DNA of 53,250 nucleotides from Vibrio sagamiensis NBRC 104589 (GCF_007990935.1 NZ_BJXJ01000029.1:1-53250), one strand, 5' to 3'. Counted from the stretch's first letter, positions 25,850-35,770 are shown. A program made the numbers and translations. Notes: generated by a model not told the origin, from the letters alone.

Positions 25850-28060
25850 ATGACTGAGGTTATTACAGGGATAATTAAGATAATTAAAAACATGAAAAAA
25901 ATAGTAAAAAAAATATCAGATTATATCAAACATCATCTCATTACGATGATTGTGGTTGCGATAGTTTATAATATAAACATCACGAGTTCGTATGGAAGTA
26001 TTTTGCAAAATGAGCATATTGATGTTTCCCAGCAATGCTCTTATATGTCTGATAATAGCACTTTGCATAATATTTCAGTACCAAGCAATTTCGCGACACT
26101 TCGATCAATTCCTGCCTATACTATTGTCGCAACTAATTATACTAATTGGGCAAATTGGTTAGACTCAGGTAATTGGGGGTGGCGAAATAATGGAATATAT
26201 CAATCCGTATATAACTGGGCATATTTCGATGAAAATGAATCTATTGTACGAAGCTTCGCGGCAGAGAGAGAAGGCAGTAATATCTATTTAGCTATTCCTA
26301 CAGCTACCTCTGTAAATGGCTTAAGTGGTTACGGTTACATATTCACACTGATTTCTGGTGATTCTAATTATCGATGTATAGAGCCAATTTTTGCTATCAG
26401 TATTTCTGATAGTGGTGAAGTACATTCATTTTCTTATGATATTCCGTTTAATCAATGGCATATCGCTGACAATATGGATTATAAAACATTTGTCAACGAA
26501 GGTATTGAAGGAGAAAGAGCTGAGTTAACAATAAAACATGTATATAACAGCCTCGAATATTTAAATAGCCGAGATAACCTTATAAACATAAATTCTATCG
26601 ATATATCAAGAACACCTTTTAGTTTACTTGGTATGAATTCATCCATGGTTATTTATGACCCTGAAGTTTCTCGAATAAATTTTTCCACCATCAGTCTTTC
26701 AGAATATAAGCAACCATATTATGGCAATCAAATTTTTACTAGTCATCGTTGGGGAAGGGAAAGTTCAGGATCATACGAATATGTGATAAAGCATATACAA
26801 GAAGATCCTATTCAAGGTACTCCCGAACACTTTATTGCGATTGCTCCACTAAAAGATGGAAGTTCTGCCGTTGTCAAAGTTAGATTTGAGCGCCAAGATT
26901 CACATGAACTTTTCCTAACAGTTGAAACTTTACTTACCAGTGTCATCGAGCAACATTATAGGTATCAGAGCGATGATGCCGCCAAATTTTTATATGAAAA
27001 TATCAGTGACGTCACTTTAGAAAAACTACGAAGTGAAATTCTTCCAGATGACTACTTAGATTCACCTAGTTTATATGGATTAGACCTTCAACCTAGCACA
27101 ATTCAAGTGGGCAATTTATCAATAATGATAAATGCCTATGAAGAAGCCCAAACGAATGCAAGATTAAAGGGTAACTACTACGGTGCTCAAAAAGTTCAAA
27201 ATATAATCAATGAACTAAAGAGCTCTAGATATAACATTCGACTATCTGAGCTGCAAAATGAAGCTATTTCTTTTGCAATCGGTGTTATAGGCGACGCGAT
27301 CTCTGCAGCGATTTCGAAGCCTAGGGTAATAACTGGTGACGCAATTGTCCCTATTAATAGCTCGGATGAAAGCTATATCCATGGGCCTAAATTTCGTCAA
27401 TTTAAATCCGGTCCTCCCCTTCCAGAATTTGGTGGATTGCCAGAAGCACAAGATCTAGAAAACAACCCTATTATTACTAGGCAGAGTAGAAAAGTAGCGG
27501 TTGGTTTTGTTGATGGGCGATACCAACTCATTACCAGAAAATCGGACCATACCATGGTGATTTATGACCCTCAGTCATTAGAAGGGGGTTATGCAAACAT
27601 CGTCAAATCCGGACCTAACTCATTTATGCGGATAGGTTTAAAAGGTGGTGGCGCGACTCTTGACCAAGAGCCTCAAATTGTACCTGGTGGGGGATTACAC
27701 AAGCATGAGCAGCACAACGGCCATCTAATTGCACTCCACGTAAGGAAAACAGTTGCAGATTTACGGGCACGTTTAAGAGATAAACGTTATTTGTCAGCAG
27801 CATCAAGTTTCACCGATCTAGACATTGCAGAAAGGTCAGTTGCCAAGGCACTCAATAGTAAAAGTAGCTCCATTAACAACTTTTTGACTAGAAAGGAAAA
27901 TAGGCATGTCATATATTATGATTATGGCTCACCAGTCGGAATGGTCGTTAAGCGCGGCTCGCTGACACCTATCTATACATCAAAACTACAAGTCGTCTTG
28001 GAATATTGTCCAGCGTCACCAGTCGGCTATAGAATCGTTACAGGGTACCCAACCATATGA
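25850..28060 (+). CDS. Secreted/membrane protein with CdiA-type RNase A-like toxin domain
   Basis: The last ~125 residues (about 612-736) match the bacterial RNase A-like toxin domain first seen at the C-terminus of CdiA of Yersinia kristensenii: 'GGGLHKHEQHNGHLIALHV', 'SAASSFTDLDIAE' and the end 'GYRIVTGYPTI'. As I recall, the family uses His, Arg, Thr and Tyr; here His and Arg 11 apart in 'HVRKTVADLRAR' and T-x-Y in 'VTGYP' fit. The rest is not a CdiA filament: a basic N-terminus with one hydrophobic stretch (near residues 30-45, 'LITMIVVAIVYNI') and about 550 residues I do not recognise. An inner start at 25892 is also possible. The immunity gene overlaps its stop codon. Confidence 0.82.
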   Translation: MTEVITGIIKIIKNMKKIVKKISDYIKHHLITMIVVAIVYNINITSSYGSILQNEHIDVSQQCSYMSDNSTLHNISVPSNFATLRSIPAYTIVATNYTNWANWLDSGNWGWRNNGIYQSVYNWAYFDENESIVRSFAAEREGSNIYLAIPTATSVNGLSGYGYIFTLISGDSNYRCIEPIFAISISDSGEVHSFSYDIPFNQWHIADNMDYKTFVNEGIEGERAELTIKHVYNSLEYLNSRDNLININSIDISRTPFSLLGMNSSMVIYDPEVSRINFSTISLSEYKQPYYGNQIFTSHRWGRESSGSYEYVIKHIQEDPIQGTPEHFIAIAPLKDGSSAVVKVRFERQDSHELFLTVETLLTSVIEQHYRYQSDDAAKFLYENISDVTLEKLRSEILPDDYLDSPSLYGLDLQPSTIQVGNLSIMINAYEEAQTNARLKGNYYGAQKVQNIINELKSSRYNIRLSELQNEAISFAIGVIGDAISAAISKPRVITGDAIVPINSSDESYIHGPKFRQFKSGPPLPEFGGLPEAQDLENNPIITRQSRKVAVGFVDGRYQLITRKSDHTMVIYDPQSLEGGYANIVKSGPNSFMRIGLKGGGATLDQEPQIVPGGGLHKHEQHNGHLIALHVRKTVADLRARLRDKRYLSAASSFTDLDIAERSVAKALNSKSSSINNFLTRKENRHVIYYDYGSPVGMVVKRGSLTPIYTSKLQVVLEYCPASPVGYRIVTGYPTI

Positions 28061-28362
28061 CATTTAAATGTATACGCTATTTCATATCAGGATACTTCCA
28101 TCAGGACTGGTATATTTATGGTTCAACGGATAAGGAGATTATTAAATATTTCATCCAGAAAGAGTCTCTTGTTCAGGTGAACACATTGGTCTCTGAACTG
28201 GAGAATCTATCAGCACTCGATATTGATAATAACTTGGCAGAAAAAATATTAATAGAATCTGGCTGTGGGTATTATTATCAAGCAGATAGCCTGAGTGCAC
28301 TTGAATGGTTGTTAAATATTAAATATTTGTTAAAAATAACCCTAGACGAGCACCTCTCATAA
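28057..28362 (+). CDS. Immunity protein for the RNase A-like toxin (CdiI-type)
   Basis: The ATG overlaps the toxin TGA by four bases (ATGA), so translation is probably coupled. The 101-residue product resembles small immunity proteins paired with CdiA-CT RNase toxins: it starts with an aromatic strand ('YFISGYFHQDWYIYGSTD'), then two amphipathic helices, an acidic middle and a late 'ALEWLLNIKYLL' helix. There is no signal peptide, so it should bind the toxin in the cytoplasm. The call rests on context plus this pattern. A hairpin terminator follows 30 bases later. Confidence 0.78.
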   Translation: MTFKCIRYFISGYFHQDWYIYGSTDKEIIKYFIQKESLVQVNTLVSELENLSALDIDNNLAEKILIESGCGYYYQADSLSALEWLLNIKYLLKITLDEHLS

Positions 28363-28392
28363 AGGTTTTCTGTAAAAATAGTGATTATCAGT

Positions 28393-28418
28393 GACGGCCA
28401 TTAGGCCGTCTTACTTTT
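28393..28418 (+). terminator. Terminator of the toxin-immunity pair
   Basis: GACGGCC / GGCCGTC around a four-base loop (ATTA), followed by TTACTTTT. It lies 30 bases past the immunity gene stop. Confidence 0.75.
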
Positions 28419-28611
28419 ATACAACAAATCAATAGATAGAATACAAGTCATTCTAAATAAGCGGTTCTCTATTGCCATTTAATACCAATTCATCAGGACA
28501 TTAAAGCACGTAGGCCGATACTAGAAACGTTGATGATAAAGTATTAGTAGTAACACAAACATTGCTTTCAATAATTTCGTAACGTCCATTAAAATTAGAA
28601 TTGACAATATA

Positions 28612-28662
28612 AATCACAATCACAATCACAATCACAATCACAATCACAATCACAATCACAAT
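28612..28662. repeat. Hexanucleotide microsatellite, (CACAAT) x 8
   Basis: Eight perfect tandem copies of CACAAT (28615-28662), preceded by a partial copy. The tract lies about 180 bases before the start codon of the subtilase gene, in a non-coding region. Perfect tracts of this kind change copy number by polymerase slippage and could change promoter spacing. Confidence 0.95.
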
Positions 28663-28840
28663 AAAATTATCTGCTGTTTTTTTTATAAAGATATTCAGTT
28701 CAAATTTTATTAAATTATTTATTGCTTTAGCGAGATCAAATTAACATTTGATTAACATTTCGTTCGCAAAGTCATTTTTAATATTTAGGATTTTCTCAAC
28801 GTAACATCGATACTCTAATGAATGAAAGGTTGCAATTACC

Positions 28841-30565
28841 ATGAAGAAAACGCTGAGACTCTCTTTTATAAATATAGCTATTTTAGCTGCTTCTAACTCT
28901 CTTTCTGCACAAGCTGTTGAAAATACTGATTCACCTTATGCCGTAAACTCCCCTTACATAACAAACGTCAAAGGTACTATTGTTGAAGATTATTCAATCA
29001 AAAAGAAACCTAAACCCATGCACTCTATTTTGCATTTTTTAACACCGCCGGTAGAAAGTCAGCAAGATTGGTTTAACCTTTCAGCAACATCATCCAACGT
29101 GCAAGGTGTTGGTTCTAATTTTGTTTATGAAGCATTATTACCTCCAGCAATACCAAAAACGATCATCGTGGCCGTCTTAGATTCTGGTGTCGACATCGAG
29201 CATGAAGACTTAAAGAATAAGCTTTGGATCAATCAACATGAAATCCCTGATAATGGAATCGATGATGATAACAACGGATATATTGATGATGTTCACGGTT
29301 GGAATTTCCTTGGAAACCAGCATGGACAAAACGTTAATCAAGACACTCTAGAAGTGACTCGCGAATACAAAAAGTACCTTGATATTTTAGCAGAACAACA
29401 GCCGTTGGATGAAGACCAACAAGCGCACTACAAAAAGATTGAGCAAGATTTCCTACAAGCCATTAAAAACAACCGTACTGCTTTAGAGCGTGTTGAAGAA
29501 GTAATAGAACTTGCTCGAACGTACCAACAACAGATTTTAGATGTAGTCTCACACGACGATTTTAGCATCAATGGATTAATGCCTCTCATTCAACATGAAT
29601 CTCCACTAGTTTCTGAAGCTGCAGGTAATTTGGTTAAACTTTTTGAGAATTGGTATTCCTTCGATTATTTAGATTCTCGCCATAATCGTTATCTAGAGTC
29701 ATTGCAATATCATTACAATGTCAACTTCGATAGTCGTCAAATGATAGTTCAAGATGATATCAGTAATCCATGGGAGAAAGGCTACGGAAATAACCTCGTT
29801 AAAGGTCCGTCAGGCAGACATGGTACTCACGTAGCTGGAATCATTGCGGCTGAGCGTGGTAACGGGATTGGTATTGATGGTATTGCTCAAAATGTTGAAA
29901 TTATGTCAGTTCGAGTAGTCCCCAATGGCGATGAACGTGACAAAGATATTGCTAACGCAGTTCGATATGCTGTTGATAATGGTGCTAATATTATCAATAT
30001 GAGTTTTGGTAAAAGTTATTCCCCACGCAAGTTTATCGTCGATCATGCTTTTCGCTATGCGGCCAAAAAAGGGGTACTAATCGTTCACTCAGCCGGTAAT
30101 AGCAGAAATGATAATGACTTAAAACCAAGTTTCCCAAATCGATTTGCTCAGCATGCTTGGTCACAGCCAATTGAAACTTGGATGGATGTTGGAGCTTCAG
30201 CAAAGTACGCTGACGAAAAACTGGTCGCACGCTTCAGTAACTTTGGTCAAAACAGCGTCGATATTTTCGCTCCAGGTTATCGTATTCTATCTACAACACC
30301 TGATAATACCTACGAGTCTCTCAGTGGCACAAGTATGGCAGCTCCAGTTGTTTCTGGTGTTGCAGCCTTAGTTTGGTCAAACTATCCAGATCTAACGGCC
30401 GTAGAATTGAAGTCTTTGTTAATGGAACAGTCTCGACTTTATTCAGGTTTGTTGGTGAAAAAGCCTTCTTCTCCAGCAGATCTCGTTCCATTTGAAACAA
30501 TGTCAATTTCTGGCGGTATTGTTGATGCTGAAGCCATTTTTTCAAGTTTATCTGAACAACCATAG
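28841..30565 (+). CDS. Secreted subtilisin-like serine protease (S8) with internal insert
   Basis: Exported subtilase, 574 residues, with a signal peptide ending near SLSAQA. The catalytic triad is Asp114 (VAVLDSGVDIEH), His327 (GRHGTHVAGI) and Ser498 (LSGTSMAAP); the oxyanion Asn lies in 'HSAGNSRND'. Asp and His are 213 residues apart, where about 35-40 is usual. The insert (about 150-310) is largely helical and charged ('KYLDILAEQQPLDEDQQAHY'). A 90-residue stretch between signal and catalytic core could be a pro-region. It is a single gene: a microsatellite lies upstream and a strong terminator follows. The substrate is unknown. Confidence 0.88.
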   Translation: MKKTLRLSFINIAILAASNSLSAQAVENTDSPYAVNSPYITNVKGTIVEDYSIKKKPKPMHSILHFLTPPVESQQDWFNLSATSSNVQGVGSNFVYEALLPPAIPKTIIVAVLDSGVDIEHEDLKNKLWINQHEIPDNGIDDDNNGYIDDVHGWNFLGNQHGQNVNQDTLEVTREYKKYLDILAEQQPLDEDQQAHYKKIEQDFLQAIKNNRTALERVEEVIELARTYQQQILDVVSHDDFSINGLMPLIQHESPLVSEAAGNLVKLFENWYSFDYLDSRHNRYLESLQYHYNVNFDSRQMIVQDDISNPWEKGYGNNLVKGPSGRHGTHVAGIIAAERGNGIGIDGIAQNVEIMSVRVVPNGDERDKDIANAVRYAVDNGANIINMSFGKSYSPRKFIVDHAFRYAAKKGVLIVHSAGNSRNDNDLKPSFPNRFAQHAWSQPIETWMDVGASAKYADEKLVARFSNFGQNSVDIFAPGYRILSTTPDNTYESLSGTSMAAPVVSGVAALVWSNYPDLTAVELKSLLMEQSRLYSGLLVKKPSSPADLVPFETMSISGGIVDAEAIFSSLSEQP

Positions 30566-30619
30566 AACTCATAAGTATCAACTCAACGGGTATCGTTAGT
30601 GTTAATTTTTTAATACAAA

Positions 30620-30650
30620 AGGGGCATCAACAAATGCCCCTAGTTTTATA
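30620..30650 (+). terminator. Terminator of the subtilase gene
   Basis: AGGGGCAT / ATGCCCCT around a six-base loop, followed by AGTTTTATATTTTT, 55 bases after the subtilase stop. Confidence 0.85.
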
Positions 30651-30719
30651 TTTTTGCTGGGGTAATTGATTGCATTCTGTTAATGTTGACGGATTGAATA
30701 ATAAAATCAAACCATAATT

Positions 30720-31820
30720 ATGACGCCTTGGTTCTCTGAAATACAACAATATATATTAGCTAACCACCAACAATGGAGCAGTAGTGTTTTATTCATTACT
30801 GTTGCCAGTCTTTTATCTTGGGTGACATGGCGAATCCTGTGCTCTCGTCTTACTATCTTATTCGAGAAGACGCCCTTTAGATGGGATGACATGATACTCG
30901 CAGCTCTCAAAACCCCAGTCAGCGCACTTATCTGGTGTTGGCCTGCGACCGTCTCTTTAGGGATCATCTTACAAAGTGAACTCGATAGTCAAGTTAACTG
31001 GCTAAGTACACTGAAACTCCTACTAGTAATTTGTATGCTTGTATGGGCAGTATTACGATTAGTTAGTAATGTCGAAGCGCATATTCTGGCACAAAAGAAA
31101 CGTGATGAAACCACGGTTCAAGCTATCGCTAAAGTGTTTCGACTGTTCTTTATTATCATTGGCGTAATGACTATTATGCAAGCCTTTGGCCTCAGTTTGT
31201 CCGGACTGCTTACCTTTGGTGGTGTGGGTGGCTTAATTGTAGGTCTGGCAGCAAAAGATCTACTTTCTAACTTTTTCGGTGGCATGATGATCTATTTTGA
31301 CCGTCCATTCAAAGTCGGAGACTGGATCCGTTCACCAGATCGCCAGATTGAAGGTACCGTAGAGCGTATTGGATGGAGAATGACTTGTATCAGAACATTT
31401 GAAAAGCGCCCTATTTACGTACCCAACTCAGTTTTTAGCAGTATTGTGGTTGAAAACCCTTCTCGAATGTTAAATCGACGAATCTATGAAACCATAGGTC
31501 TACGCTACGATGATGCAGATAAGATACCATTGATCATAGACGCAGTTAGAGAGATGCTAAGCCAACATGATGACATCGATAATAACCAAACTTTAATCGT
31601 TAACTTCAATAAGTTTGGGCCATCCTCACTCGACTTCTTCATTTACACCTTTACTAAAACAGTGAACTGGGTACGCTATCATGAAGTCAAACAGAATGTA
31701 TTAATGCAAGTTGTTGCGATAATTAAAGCACATGATGCCGATATCGCCTTCCCAACCCAAACGATCAAATGGGATCCTCAAGCGAAAAATGAGTCAATAT
31801 TAAATATACCTAATAACTAA
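30720..31820 (+). CDS. MscS-family mechanosensitive channel
   Basis: Inner-membrane channel of the MscS family, probably releasing solutes during osmotic downshock. The 366 residues show about four hydrophobic segments; the last one is the glycine/alanine-rich pore helix ('LSLSGLLTFGGVGGLIVGLA'). It is followed by the beta domain ('DLLSNFFGGMMIYFDRPFKVGDWI') and an alpha/beta C-terminal domain ('IYVPNSVFSSIVVENPSR'). The extra N-terminal membrane segments match the medium-length YbdG/YnaI-like members rather than MscS itself (286 residues). It stands alone and converges with the next gene. Confidence 0.9.
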   Translation: MTPWFSEIQQYILANHQQWSSSVLFITVASLLSWVTWRILCSRLTILFEKTPFRWDDMILAALKTPVSALIWCWPATVSLGIILQSELDSQVNWLSTLKLLLVICMLVWAVLRLVSNVEAHILAQKKRDETTVQAIAKVFRLFFIIIGVMTIMQAFGLSLSGLLTFGGVGGLIVGLAAKDLLSNFFGGMMIYFDRPFKVGDWIRSPDRQIEGTVERIGWRMTCIRTFEKRPIYVPNSVFSSIVVENPSRMLNRRIYETIGLRYDDADKIPLIIDAVREMLSQHDDIDNNQTLIVNFNKFGPSSLDFFIYTFTKTVNWVRYHEVKQNVLMQVVAIIKAHDADIAFPTQTIKWDPQAKNESILNIPNN

Positions 31821-31846
31821 GCCATCACAGCTTGACTTCACCATTG

Positions 31847-31877
31847 ATACCCAAGTAACTGCAAGCTGCTTGGGTAT
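31847..31877. repeat. Hairpin between convergent genes
   Basis: ATACCCAAG / CTTGGGTAT with a 13-base spacer that also contains a CAAGCTG-type inner repeat. Hairpins with this TACCCAAG core are, as I recall, common between Vibrio genes. No T-run, so it may be a repeat element or a weak two-way terminator. Confidence 0.55.
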
Positions 31878-31930
31878 ATCACGATAACCCTATTATTCTC
31901 ACTTCAAATTATTATTTTGACGTCAAGCTA

Positions 31931-33259
31931 TTATTGTGACATCAAGAAGTCAGCAACAGCTTGATAAGCAGGCAATGAGGTAGGATCAATGTCTGAATTC
32001 GAAGCGGTAGGATAGGAAGATAACCTCACAATTACCATTTCAGCGGTTGGGTCTACATAAATGGTTTGTCCGTGCACACCACGAGCAGAGAAAGCACCAT
32101 TTTCATTATTCATCACCCACCACATACTTCGATAGCTGCCACCTTCAAGTGTTTTATAGCCAGCCTTGGCAAAGGCTTCTTTATCGCCTCCTTCCCTAAT
32201 ATTGGTGACTACTTTTTCGGGAAATAATCGTTGACCGTGTATTACTCCACCATTAAGCATCAGTAGCCCAATTCGTCCTAAATCGTGTAGACCTGCACTC
32301 AACCCTCCCCCAGCAAAAGGAACTCCTTTTGCATCAACGGTCATGTAAGCACTTTGTTCTGCGGCCATTTTAGACCAAATCCGCTCCGATAATAACTCTG
32401 CCATATTTTTACCCGTTACTTTTGAAATTATCCATCCTAAAGTATCTGAATTGACCGTTTTGTATCCGAAAGCTTCACCATGGTCGATAGTATCCTTCTT
32501 GAGGGTTTTTAGATAGGCAAAGTAACCATTTGGACCTTTGTAGCTTTTATCTTTTGGTAGTGGACTGGCTGCTTTTGAATAAACCCAAATATCTGCGTTA
32601 GGATCAGCATAGTCTTCACTGTATTTTAATGACGTTGTCATATCCATAACTTGTCTTACCGTAGCACTTCCAAAAGCACTATTTTTCAGGTCAGGAATGA
32701 TTTTACCAACAAGAGCGTCCTCATCTAGTACTCCTTCAACGACCAAAATCTCTGATAACAAACCGGTCAGTGATTTAGTCATCGACATAGCGGCGTGCTG
32801 GTTTAGTTCATTGAGACAACCGGAGTAGGTCTCATAGACGATCTTTCCTTGATGTAAAATAAGCATACCATCAGTGTAATTGGCTGATAAAGATGCTTTC
32901 CAAGTCATAACCTTATCACTACCAATTGGGTTAAATATCACTTCATCGATAGCACTGTCTAAATTTTTATTTAGGGCAATAGGTGCACCTATACCCCGAC
33001 TGACCTCTTTAGTTGGCATCAATTCACGAATATGACATACAGTCCAACGCATTTTAGGAAAACTAAAGAAATCTGACTCTGGCTGCATGATAAGTTTGTT
33101 CTCTGGTACGGGAAAACCTTCCATCCAGCCTAGTTTACTCGGCTCAGATTCACTCGCACTTAAAAAAAGATCCTTAGAAGAACTAGCCAAGCTCATGTGG
33201 CTATAAGTAACAGCAAGTAAAACCAGAATTACTTTAACAACTGACATAGAAGTAGACAT
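31931..33259 (-). CDS. Secreted serine hydrolase of the beta-lactamase/penicillin-binding fold
   Basis: Exported enzyme of the AmpC / 6-aminohexanoate-dimer-hydrolase group. The start at ATG 33259 follows AGGG; it encodes a signal peptide (ends near SHMSLASS). The nucleophile lies in 'AAMSMTKSLTG' (S-x-x-K, Ser about residue 159). 'YKTVNSDTLG' supplies the second motif region and 'HGQTIYVDP' the third. The sequence 'FPEKVVTNIREGGDKEAF' and a final 'YQAVADFLMSQ' are common in esterase EstB-type members. It could hydrolyse esters, amides or D-amino-acid peptides; resistance to beta-lactams cannot be inferred. It is not in an operon. Confidence 0.87.
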   Translation of the reverse strand: MSTSMSVVKVILVLLAVTYSHMSLASSSKDLFLSASESEPSKLGWMEGFPVPENKLIMQPESDFFSFPKMRWTVCHIRELMPTKEVSRGIGAPIALNKNLDSAIDEVIFNPIGSDKVMTWKASLSANYTDGMLILHQGKIVYETYSGCLNELNQHAAMSMTKSLTGLLSEILVVEGVLDEDALVGKIIPDLKNSAFGSATVRQVMDMTTSLKYSEDYADPNADIWVYSKAASPLPKDKSYKGPNGYFAYLKTLKKDTIDHGEAFGYKTVNSDTLGWIISKVTGKNMAELLSERIWSKMAAEQSAYMTVDAKGVPFAGGGLSAGLHDLGRIGLLMLNGGVIHGQRLFPEKVVTNIREGGDKEAFAKAGYKTLEGGSYRSMWWVMNNENGAFSARGVHGQTIYVDPTAEMVIVRLSSYPTASNSDIDPTSLPAYQAVADFLMSQ

Positions 33260-33265
33260 GATCAA

Positions 33266-34254
33266 ACCCTTTTTCTAGTTAATCGATCAAATAACAAGCA
33301 TAAAAATGACTATACACATACCCAATTGAGTTCAAGATACTTAATTCAAAACAATATCACTGAGCCAAACTCGAAAGAGGTAACTCCTCGGAACAGCAGG
33401 CTTTTTCGTATTTTTATAAGAAAACGTTGTTTCTCATAAGCAGTTGACTCAATGACATAATTTAGAAAAATGTCGACGTCTTGCTGAAAGAAGAATCTTG
33501 GAGTTACTTAGGTACAAAAACTATTTTAAATGCTTATTACGCACACTGTCTTATTAAAAATCATTTTTGCCATAGGGTTCTCATTGCGTTGGTGTGCTTT
33601 CTCTTTCTTTATCTATTTTCCCTAATTCGTTCAACTTTTTGAATATAAACGTTTGAGACGTCAATATGTTTCCTTTCCTAAGGATAAAGAATTTAAACTA
33701 AAACTATTCAAAAAACTCTTTAAAAAATCTAATAACTTCAAAAAGCCAAAGAGACAGTTTTATTATTACTTTGTGTACGATTACTTATTTCAGAATAATT
33801 ATTCTAAAGTTAATGCATTATTTTTATCCCACCCCATGGCTATTAATAAAAATACATATACATTAATGCATTAACTAATGGGTAAAAAACTACCGATTGT
33901 ACTCAAATTTTTTGATTTTATGGCTATTCAAAAGGTTAAAATTATGGCTAAATTGGATCATGCAAAGTGATTTCAACACGCTTGACTCTAAGCTACATCA
34001 CTAACTAAAAAATAAAAGACAATTGCAACATCATCTCAATTTAGCTAACACATAAAATTAATTTATAAGCAAAGCTTTAGATTATGTTGTTCTTGATTCA
34101 CTGCCTTTTAGGCAATTGGCAATGTAAAAACTTTATATTTCCAAGGTATGTTCATAATTTAATAGCTCTGTCACATCTAAGGTTTTAAGTAGCTTCTTAG
34201 AATACAGTGTTTGAATCTACCTAAAAATATAACCACTCTCAAACTAGGTGACCT
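33266..34254. other. Long AT-rich gap without a supported gene
   Basis: Nearly 1 kb between a hydrolase and a transporter gene. One 73-codon Lys/Phe/Tyr-rich frame at 33653-33874 exists, but it looks like chance in AT-rich DNA: no ribosome site and no recognisable product. No repeats, RNAs or insertion-sequence pieces recognised. Confidence 0.5.
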
Positions 34255-35211
34255 ATGACGACAATCTTAGAGCAATTGCAACTATCTTTATCTATAACTG
34301 GTCCAATCTGCTTAATGTTATTATTGGGTATTCTATTCAAACGTGTTGGTTTAATTAACGATAACTTTATTGAAATAGGTGCTAAATTGGTTTTCCAAGT
34401 CACCTTACCGACCATGCTTTTTTTAAGCATTGTTGCCTCTGAGCATAACTTTATTGCTGCTAAAAGTTTTGTTAGTTATGGCATTATAGCTACTGTGTGC
34501 TTTTTTATCTTCGCATACATTTCAGTCAAACTATTTTTTAGTTGCTCATCAGAACAAGGGGTCATCATTCAAGGAGCATTTCGCTCTAATACCGGCATTA
34601 TCGGCATTGCTTATGTCACCAGCACCTATGGAGCACAAGGTATAGCCCTCGCAGCACTTTATATGGCTATCACAATTTTTCTATATAATATTCAAGCAGT
34701 TATTTGCCTCTCTCCTAAAAGTACAGCTTCAGGATCTCAAACGGCTAAAATGATGGCAAGAACCTTAACTAAAAATCCATTGATCATTGCTATAGTCGCA
34801 GGACTTTTCTGTTATTTGATGTCTATTCCTGTTCCCAGTATCGCAGTAGAAGCTGGTCATTACTTATCAAAGATGACTCTTCCACTCGCTCTTCTATGTA
34901 TCGGAGGTTCTCTTAATCTAAATTCAATGAGACAGGAAAAAGCACCTTCATGGTTTGCCAGCAGTTATAAACTCATGATAGCGCCAATCGCCATTACTTC
35001 AGGAGCTTATTTTATGGATTTTAGAGGAGTTGAACTTGGAATATTATTTTTTATGAATGCCTCTCCTGTAGCTTCTGCAAGCTATGTAATGGCTCGTTCA
35101 ATGGGAGGAAATGCGGTTTTGGCTGCCAATATCATCGCATTAACAACGGTACTCTCTACTATCACATGCACTATAGGGATCATGATTTTGAATACATTGG
35201 AACTAATTTAA
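34255..35211 (+). CDS. AEC-family (auxin-efflux-carrier-like) transporter
   Basis: Inner-membrane secondary transporter, 318 residues with about ten hydrophobic segments arranged in two similar halves. Family features are 'SLSITGPICLMLLLGILFKR' at the N-terminus, 'FRSNTGIIGIAY' after the fourth segment, and 'LLCIGGSLNL' and 'MNASPVASASYVMARSMGGN' in the second half. Bacterial members carry malate, malonate or other organic acids; the substrate here is unknown. AGGTGACCT before the ATG gives a good ribosome site. It stands alone. Confidence 0.88.
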   Translation: MTTILEQLQLSLSITGPICLMLLLGILFKRVGLINDNFIEIGAKLVFQVTLPTMLFLSIVASEHNFIAAKSFVSYGIIATVCFFIFAYISVKLFFSCSSEQGVIIQGAFRSNTGIIGIAYVTSTYGAQGIALAALYMAITIFLYNIQAVICLSPKSTASGSQTAKMMARTLTKNPLIIAIVAGLFCYLMSIPVPSIAVEAGHYLSKMTLPLALLCIGGSLNLNSMRQEKAPSWFASSYKLMIAPIAITSGAYFMDFRGVELGILFFMNASPVASASYVMARSMGGNAVLAANIIALTTVLSTITCTIGIMILNTLELI

Positions 35212-35540
35212 ACTCTTTTCCTTGGAAACATGCTTAAACAACCAATCCATTATGATAAGTAGGCAGCAAAATGTCTTTCATTAAAGCATTGTATTACTAG
35301 TACTACTATAAGAATTTTTGAATGACAAAAGTGTAACTGTTAAATATTAGTTTAATACGCCTATCTTTAGGAATTAATAACTTAAAATCCTTTATCTCGC
35401 TTGATTAAATCTGATCGATTAAAACATTAACCAAATTTTGTTTTACAGATAGCAAACAGTTACCATCTTGAAATTTTAATTAGTTCTCAGTGAGCAATAA
35501 TTTCATTAAGAAACAGTTAGATCGCGAATTTATTAATATT

Positions 35541-35770
35541 ATGATGACTCAAAACCCGTTAGCCAAAATGTGCGGAAATGTGTTTTTGGGAAAAAGATTT
35601 TAAGGGAAGCATTTGAACATCTTCTTCCCAAGCATATTGCGTGGCGGCAAAAAGAGCAGTTTTCAGATGGAGTTGGCTATTCTTGGATCGATAGAATTTG
35701 TTGGTCTATACACGAGGCTGAATATCAATTTGAAGCATACATCTTACCTATTCCTATTAACCATCAAAAA
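35541..35770 (+). pseudogene. asnB: Fragment of asparagine synthetase B
   Basis: A frame before 35570 encodes 'NPLAKMCGN', and another frame then encodes '[19 protein letters not shown]' and '[15 protein letters not shown]'. Together they match a continuous part of the C-terminal synthetase domain of AsnB, with one frameshift between MCGN and KKIL. The later 'EAEYQF' may be the decayed next part. The enzyme is about 550 residues, so over 85 percent is missing. It is an isolated scrap within a 1.3-kb stretch lacking intact genes. Confidence 0.8.

Noticed and set aside
28612..28662. CRISPR array
   Set aside because: The repeats are contiguous six-base units without spacers: a microsatellite.
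33653..33874. 73-codon Lys/Phe/Tyr-rich frame
   Set aside because: Composition reflects local AT-richness; no start signal, no motif, isolated in a 1-kb empty stretch.
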